Shown here piece by piece: positions 58,258-64,000 of a stretch of 64,000 nucleotides of DNA (the stretch's first letter is position 1; every line of letters begins with the position of its first letter). This DNA is from Hypomesus transpacificus (lineage: Eukaryota > Chordata > Actinopteri > Osmeriformes > Osmeridae). The stretch lies in assembly GCF_021917145.1 (NCBI RefSeq), contig NC_061065.1, positions 11,777,412-11,841,411 on the forward strand, given 5' to 3'. The position numbers were made by a program, and so were the translations under genes. The notes beneath the pieces are model-generated. The model was given only the letters and a program-made list of their open reading frames with translations. It was not told where the DNA came from and searched no databases.

Positions 58258-59060
58258 ATTGTATGATGAATACACAATGATGAATCAAACATCTCTCACT
58301 GTTCTCCACCACATCTTAGCACTCCACGGAGGTAAATCACCTCAGTCTTACTTCATTAAAGGGAAGCAGTGATAGTCCTGGGCATTCATGAACGTGCAGG
58401 TGTCATGCAAAATACCAAATAACTGATGTTCTTTAGTCACAAGCACTCAGAACCCTTTATATCGGATGACCCTAATTTTCTTATCCACATAGACATTCAC
58501 CAGATGTCTTGTCAACAGAGAGATTTTGATGCACTTGACACCTTTATGGATCCAAAGTTTTAATCCAGCCCAATTATTTATTTGATTTTTAAAATAATTA
58601 TTCTGTAAAGTAATTGGCAGGCAGGCTTTTTTTCCGAATAGAATTATTTGATCACTTCCGCCTCTAAAATGTCAGAATTTTGCCAATTTCAAAGGTGAAA
58701 AAAACTAAAAACAAGCTAAATAGCAACAGAACCTCTTTCCTTGCCAGTCTGAGCTGTGCAGACACAACCTACATGGACACTGTCCAGAGCAAGTGTTTTG
58801 TTTTCCCTGGTTATTGGCTACCCTCCAGCCTATTGTAACATGTTCCCACTGTTGTTAGCAAACGATAAGCTGATCCACCATTTTTTTAAGTTGTAAAATG
58901 TTTATGATTTATTAATGAGAGTTATAACGGTTTTCTGACTATTATGAGCAGGAAGAAAAGACCCTGTCAATATCCCATTTATATCTGAACACAGATGGCC
59001 AACTGAGGACATCTCTGCATACATCTACATGTCTGATAAAGGATAACAGTGGAAGGTTCT
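58114..59060. other. Intergenic region between genes 6 and 7
   Basis: Contains an AT-dinucleotide tract at 58205-58258. Nothing else recognised. Confidence 0.6.
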
Positions 59061-59126
59061 AATTATGGTAATTTTAGATTATGATTTCATCAGAATCATT
59101 ATACATATTCATTCTGGTCATCAGAC

Positions 59127-59245
59127 ATCGTCATAGTCTGTGAGTATATACAGATGAACCTCTACCCCAGTGAGTTCAGAGGGAGGCAGCAGACCAAGGC
59201 TTCAGGTAACCATAGCTACACCACCACATACATGACTAACATGTA
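59127..59245 (+). promoter_or_regulatory. TAAR promoter/noncoding leader module, gene 7
   Basis: CATCGTCATAGTCTGTGAGT, ATATACAGATGAACCTC, GTGAGTTCAGAGGGAGGCAG and donor CTTCAG at GTAACC (59215). Second donor ACATGTAAGGA near 59243. CTAATTATGGTAATTTTAGA about 70 bp upstream. Confidence 0.63.
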
Positions 59246-59484
59246 AGGAACGCAAAATGAAAACCAGTTTTGTTATAAACAGAATGCTGTGAAGAGGATA
59301 TTGTTTGTGTGTGTATGTGTATAGGATATCAGAATCAGAATTTGGTTTTATTTGACATGTAGGTTTGAACAATGGATGAATATGTTTAAAAATAATATTA
59401 TATATTCAGTGAATTTTTGAACCGGAATTATGCAATTGTTTGTTTTGTCTCTTCTCCCTTGGCTTTCCTGCAGGTTCCAGCAGT

Positions 59485-60764
59485 ATGGAGCCAAGACCTG
59501 GTATCAACAGCTCTGATATGGTGGACTCCATTCATCTGTGTTATGAGAATGTCAACAAGTCCTGTGTCAGAGCCTACGTTTTACCTCCTGCTGCAAAAGG
59601 GGTCCTCAACATTATCTTTAGCTGTATGGTTTTGCTCATCGTAACTGGAAACATGCTGGTTATTGTCTCCATCCTCCATTTTAAACAGGTATATTTACAT
59701 CACTTTTGGACTATTGAGGACTATTACATTTGTCTCTTTGAGCAGTTTCAAAAAGGAAACTGTTGAATATTTACAATTAATTTGGTATACTAAGGACTAA
59801 GCTCTCTAAATATTCATCCTTCTCTCCTACGCTATTCGACATATACTCTGATCTAACATGCTTTTTTAGGGAAACACAAATACTTCTATGCATCATTGTC
59901 ACTCATCTACTGTGTGTGTTCCATCAGCTCCACACCCCCACTAACTTCCTCATCCTGTCCCTGGCTGCAGCTGACCTGCTACTGGGAGTTCTAGTCATCC
60001 CCTTCAGCATGGTGTACATCATAGAGAACTGCTGGTACCTGGGTCAGATCTTCTGTAAGATCCACTCCAGTGTATCAATTACATCAATCACGACCTCCAT
60101 TGTCAGCCTCAGTTTCATTTCTATTGACCGCTACTATGCCGTGTGTCATCCTCTGATCTACTCAAGAACCATCACTGTTCAATCAGCTGGAATCATGGTG
60201 ATGGTGAGCTGGGGGGTGTCTGCTTTGGTGGGCTTTGGAATGATTTTCCTGGAGCTCAACATCCTGGGTGAAGAGGAGTTCTACTATGAGCATGTGTTCT
60301 GTGAGGGGGGCTGTGTGTTATACCAGACAGCCACCTCTAGCTCCGTCTCCTCCTCTCTCTCCTTCTACTTACCTGCACTCATCATGCTCTGCATCTACCT
60401 CAAGATCTTCCTGGTGGCCCAGAGACAGGCTCGCAGCATCCAGAGCACCACGTTCCAGAACTAGAACTCTGAAACTGTGGCCAGCAAATCAGAGAGAAAG
60501 GCCTTCAGAACCCTGGCAATAGTTATGGGAGCATTTCTATGTTGCTGGACTCCTTTTTTCTTCTGCAATGTCTTAAGTCGTTTTCTTGGAGAAGCCAACC
60601 TTCCTCTTCTTTTGGGAACAGCTACTATTGGCTGGTCAAACTCCTTTCTCAATCCTATTGTGTATGGTTTCTTTTACAGTTGGTTCAGGAGGGCGTTTAG
60701 GATGATTGTTTTTGGTTCCATATTTCAGACTCAATCGTCAAACACTAAGCTGTTCTCAGAGTAA
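59485..60764 (+). pseudogene. TAAR-like receptor, gene 7, single in-frame nonsense
   Basis: Exons 59485-59688 and 59928-60764 keep one open frame of 346 codons, except for TAG at 60462-60464 (codon 247, in intracellular loop 3). All intact copies have CAG (Gln) there, so one C-to-T change explains it. The rest, including CWTP and NSFLNPIVYGFFYSWF, is undamaged, so the loss is recent or allelic, or could be a base error. As read, the product lacks TM6 and TM7. Ser at 3.32 (CKIHSSVSI). The shared promoter module is present. Confidence 0.85.
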
Positions 60765-61370
60765 TTACAGCCATTACATTTTGAAACATTGTGTTGTGAA
60801 TATAATAGACAGTAACAATTGTATAAATAATTAATTATTATTATTGATTGTTTCATGATTCATGAACACCTTAAGTAACGCATGAAACTGAACAATGTTT
60901 TATGGACCACCTGTAGAACTCTGGACGAAGCAAGCAAGGAGAGAGAGAGAGGGGAGAGAGAAGAATGGTGAATTCTATAAATACTGAGTTTTATTTGAAT
61001 GTAGAACATGATATTGCTTCATTGTTTCTATTCATTAAATAAAACCTTGTACTTGGAGGTATGATGAAGAACCAATATATCATTACCCTTCCGACCATGG
61101 CAACACTGAAATGTAGGAAAACATTGAAGGATAATTATAAACCTGATCATGAAAACATGTAACAATGTCATTATCTATCAGATCACAAGAACATGAAATA
61201 ATATTACCAATCAAATCATGACGGCATGTAACAATGTCATTAGCATCTTAATTCATGTACAATATCAATTAGACACAGAGGTACAGCTGACAGGTCATCA
61301 TTGGATGAAACATCATAGCTGACTAAACCATTGATGATTCATCATTATCATTGGAACAAGAACACATCGC
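60765..61370. other. Spacer between gene 7 and the retrotransposon
   Basis: AT-rich with a short GA run (60940-60960). No gene seen. Confidence 0.6.
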
Positions 61371-64000
61371 CCCTCCTTGAGTCACCACCTTACCGCGGTG
61401 GAGGGGTTTGCGTGTCCTAGTGATCCTGGAAGCTATGTTGTCGGGGCTTCATGCCCCTGGTAGGGTCACCCAAGGCAAACAGGTTCCAGGTGAAAGACCA
61501 GACAAAGCGTGGCTCAAAAAACCAACCATGAAGAAATACAACAATGGTTCTCAGTTGCCCCTGCCCGGAAGCGGGTCACCGGGGCCCCCCCTGGAGCCAG
61601 GCCCGGGGGTGGGGCTCGATGGCGAGCGCCTGGTGGCCGGGCCTTTTCCCATGGGGCCCGGTCGGGCACAGCCCGAAGAGACAACGTGGGACCCTCTTCC
61701 AGTGGGCTCACCATCCGCAGGAGGGGTCATGGGGGTCGGGTGCAGTGTGAGACGGGCGGCGGCCGAAGGCGGGGGCCTTGGCGGTCCGATCCTCGGCTGC
61801 AAAAGCTAGCTTTAGGGACGTGGAACGTCACCTCGCTGGCGGAAAGGAGCCTGAGCTGGTGCGCGAGGTAGAGAGTTTCCGGCTAGATATAGTCGGCCTC
61901 GCCTCGACGCACAGCGTAGGCTCCGGAACCAGTCTCCTTGAGAGGGGCTGGACTCTCTTCCACTCTGGAGTTGCCCTTGGTGAGAGGCGTCGAGCTGGGG
62001 TGGGAATACTGGTTTCCCCTCGGTTCGGCGCCTGTACATTGGGGTTCACCCCGGTGGACGAGAGGGTAGCCTCCCTCCGCCTTCGGGTGGGGGGACGGGT
62101 CCTCACTGTCGTTTGTGCTTATGCACCAAACGGCAGCTCAGAGTACCCACCCTTTTTGGAGTCTCTGGGGGGGGTGCTGGAAAGCGCTCCTCCTGGGGAT
62201 TCCCTCGTCCTCCTGGGGGACTTCAATGCTCATGTGGGCAATGACAGTGAGACCTGGAGGGGCGTGATTGGGAGGAACGGCCCCCCCGATCTGAACCCGA
62301 GTGGTGTTTTGTTGTTGGACTTCTGTGCTAGACACGGTTTGTCCATAACGAACACCATGTTCAAGCATAAGGGTGTCCATATGTGCACCTGGCACCAGGA
62401 CACCCGAGGTCTCAGTTCGATGATCGACTTTGTAGTCATGTCATCGGACTTGGGGCCGCATGTCTTGGACACTCGGGTGAGGAGAGGGGCGGAGCTGTCA
62501 ACTGATCACCACCTGGTGGTGAGTTGGCTTCGATGGTGGGGGAGGACGCCGGTCAGGCCTGGCAGGCCCAAACGTAATGTGAGGGTCTGCTGGGAACGTC
62601 TGGCGGAACCCTCTGTCAGAAGGAGCTTCAACTCCCACCTCCGGGAGAGCTTCGATCATGTCTCGGGGGGGGCCGGGGACATTGAGTCCGAATGGGCCAT
62701 GTTCCGGGCCTCCATTGTTGAAGCGGCTGACCGGAGCTGCGGCCGCAGGGCGGTCGGTGCATGTCGCGGCGGTAACCCTCGGACCCGGTGGTGGACTCCG
62801 GAGGTGAGGGATGCCGTCAAGCTGAAGAAGGAGGCCTATCGGACTTTATTGGCTGGTAGGACTCCAGAGGCAGCTGATGTGTACCGGCAGGCCAAGCGGA
62901 ACGCGGCTTTGGCGGTCGCGGAGGCAAAAACCCGGGCATGGGAGGTGTTCGGCGAGGCCATGGAGAATGACTTCCGAACGGCTTCAAAAAGGTTCTGGAC
63001 CACCATCCGGCGGCTCAGGAGGGGGAAGCAGTGCTCTGTCAACACTGTATACGGTGGGGATGGTGCGCTGCTGACCTCGACGGGGGACGTCCTGGATCGG
63101 TGGAAGGAATACTTCGAAGACCTCCTTAATTCCACCAACACGCTTTCCGACGTGGAGGCAGAGTCTGGGGACATCGGGGGGGGCCCTTCTATCTCTGGGG
63201 CGGAGGTCGCCGAGGTGGTTGAAAAGCTCCGCGGTGGCAGGGCCCCTGGGGTGGATGAGGTCCGCCCGGAGTTCCTTAAGGCTCTGGATGTTGTAGGGCT
63301 GTCTTGGTTGACACGACTCTGCAACATCGCGTGGACATCGGGGACAGTGCCTCTGGACTGGCAGACCGGGGTGGTGGTTCCCCTCTTTAAAAAGGGGGAC
63401 CGGAGGGTGTGCTCCAACTTTAGGGAGATCACACTCCTCAGCCTCCCTGGGAAAGTCTATTCAGGGGTCCTGGAGAGGAGGGTCCGTCGGATTGTCGAAC
63501 CTCGGATTCAGGAGGAGCAATGTGGTTTTCGTCCTGGCCGTGGAACAGTGGACCAGCTTTATACCCTCCGCGGAGTCCTGGAGGGTACATGGGAGTTCGC
63601 CCAACCAGTCTACACATGTTTTGTGGATTTGGAAAAGGCGTTCGACCGTGTCCCTCGGGGGCTCATGTGGGGGGTGCTCCGAGAGTACGGGGTACCGGAT
63701 TTCCTGATCGGGGCTGTCCGGTCCCTGTACGACCGGTGCCAGAGTTTGGTCCGCATTGCCGGTAGTAAGTCGAACTTGTTTCCGGTGAGGGTTGGACTCC
63801 GCCAGGGCTGCCCTATGTCACCGATTCTGTTCATTACCTATATGGACAGAATTTCGAGGCGCAGCCAGGGTGTTGAGGGGGTCCGGTTTGGTGACCTCAG
63901 GATCGGGTCGCTGCTTTTTGCGGATGATGTGGTCCTGTTGGCTTCATCGGGCCGTGACCTTCAGCTCTCACTGGAGCGGTTCGCAACCGAATGTGAAGCG
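61371..64000 (+). mobile_element. Non-LTR retrotransposon (APE-type LINE), runs off the window
   Basis: GC-rich block that contrasts sharply with the AT-rich flank. It starts near CCCCTCCTTGAGTCACCACC, where CCCCTCC can pair with a nearby GGAGGGG. An untranslated or ORF1-like GC-rich leader of about 430 bp is followed by endonuclease and RT. The 3' end is not in the window. I cannot settle the clade. Confidence 0.88.
61812..64000 (+). CDS. LINE endonuclease-reverse transcriptase, frameshifted near its start, partial
   Basis: An AP-endonuclease start ([10 protein letters not shown]) reads in one frame to about 61840. The matching continuation ([19 protein letters not shown]) reads in another, so one base seems to be missing near 61838-61844. 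From there the frame is open to the window end (about 719 codons). Endonuclease marks: [30 protein letters not shown] marks: [35 protein letters not shown] and FADDVVLLA. Function: target-primed reverse transcription of its own RNA. Confidence 0.85.

Noticed and set aside
1-64000. tRNA, rRNA or CRISPR features
   Set aside because: None seen; the direct repeats are tandem or dispersed eukaryotic repeats without spacers.

Overview
The window looks like ray-finned fish (teleost) nuclear DNA. It has multi-exon vertebrate genes with GT-AG introns, very many CA/GT and GA/CT microsatellites, a Tc1/mariner element with a complete transposase, a non-LTR retrotransposon typical of fish, and an array of trace-amine-associated-receptor-type (TAAR) genes. 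The order ptprk, leg1, TAAR array resembles human 6q22-q23, where PTPRK, the LEG1 homologue C6orf58 and the TAAR cluster lie on the same arm (from memory, not checked). I cannot name the species.

Region 1 (1-29.4 kb): the 3' two thirds of a receptor tyrosine phosphatase of the R2B group on the + strand, best called ptprk. I place 27 exons from fibronectin repeat 2 to the stop codon at 28252. All exon phases join without a break. They encode three FNIII repeats with a furin-type RTRR site, a transmembrane segment, a juxtamembrane region with small cassette exons, catalytic domain D1 and a D2 that looks inactive. The introns carry at least eight minisatellites. The first 6 kb is intron.

Region 2 (29.9-32.9 kb): a six-exon leg1 gene on the - strand, tail-to-tail with ptprk. 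It encodes a secreted protein of 361 residues. Its large introns hold a 40-bp tandem repeat and a MITE-like palindrome. A dispersed repeat of about 100 bp occurs six times on both sides of leg1.

Region 3 (36.8-60.8 kb): seven TAAR-like genes, six on + and one (gene 5) on -. Each has 68 codons on one coding exon and about 280 on the next, split in the first intracellular loop. Each has an upstream promoter/noncoding-leader module shared across the array. Gene 7 carries a single in-frame TAG. Six of the seven lack the amine-binding Asp3.32; only gene 6 keeps it. The TM5-TM6 block is nearly identical in all copies. A complete Tc1 transposon (43981-45641) lies just downstream of gene 2, and the duplicate gene 3 shows the empty site.

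Region 4 (61.37-64.0 kb): a non-LTR retrotransposon on + that runs off the window, with an endonuclease-RT frame open for about 719 codons after one apparent 1-base deletion.
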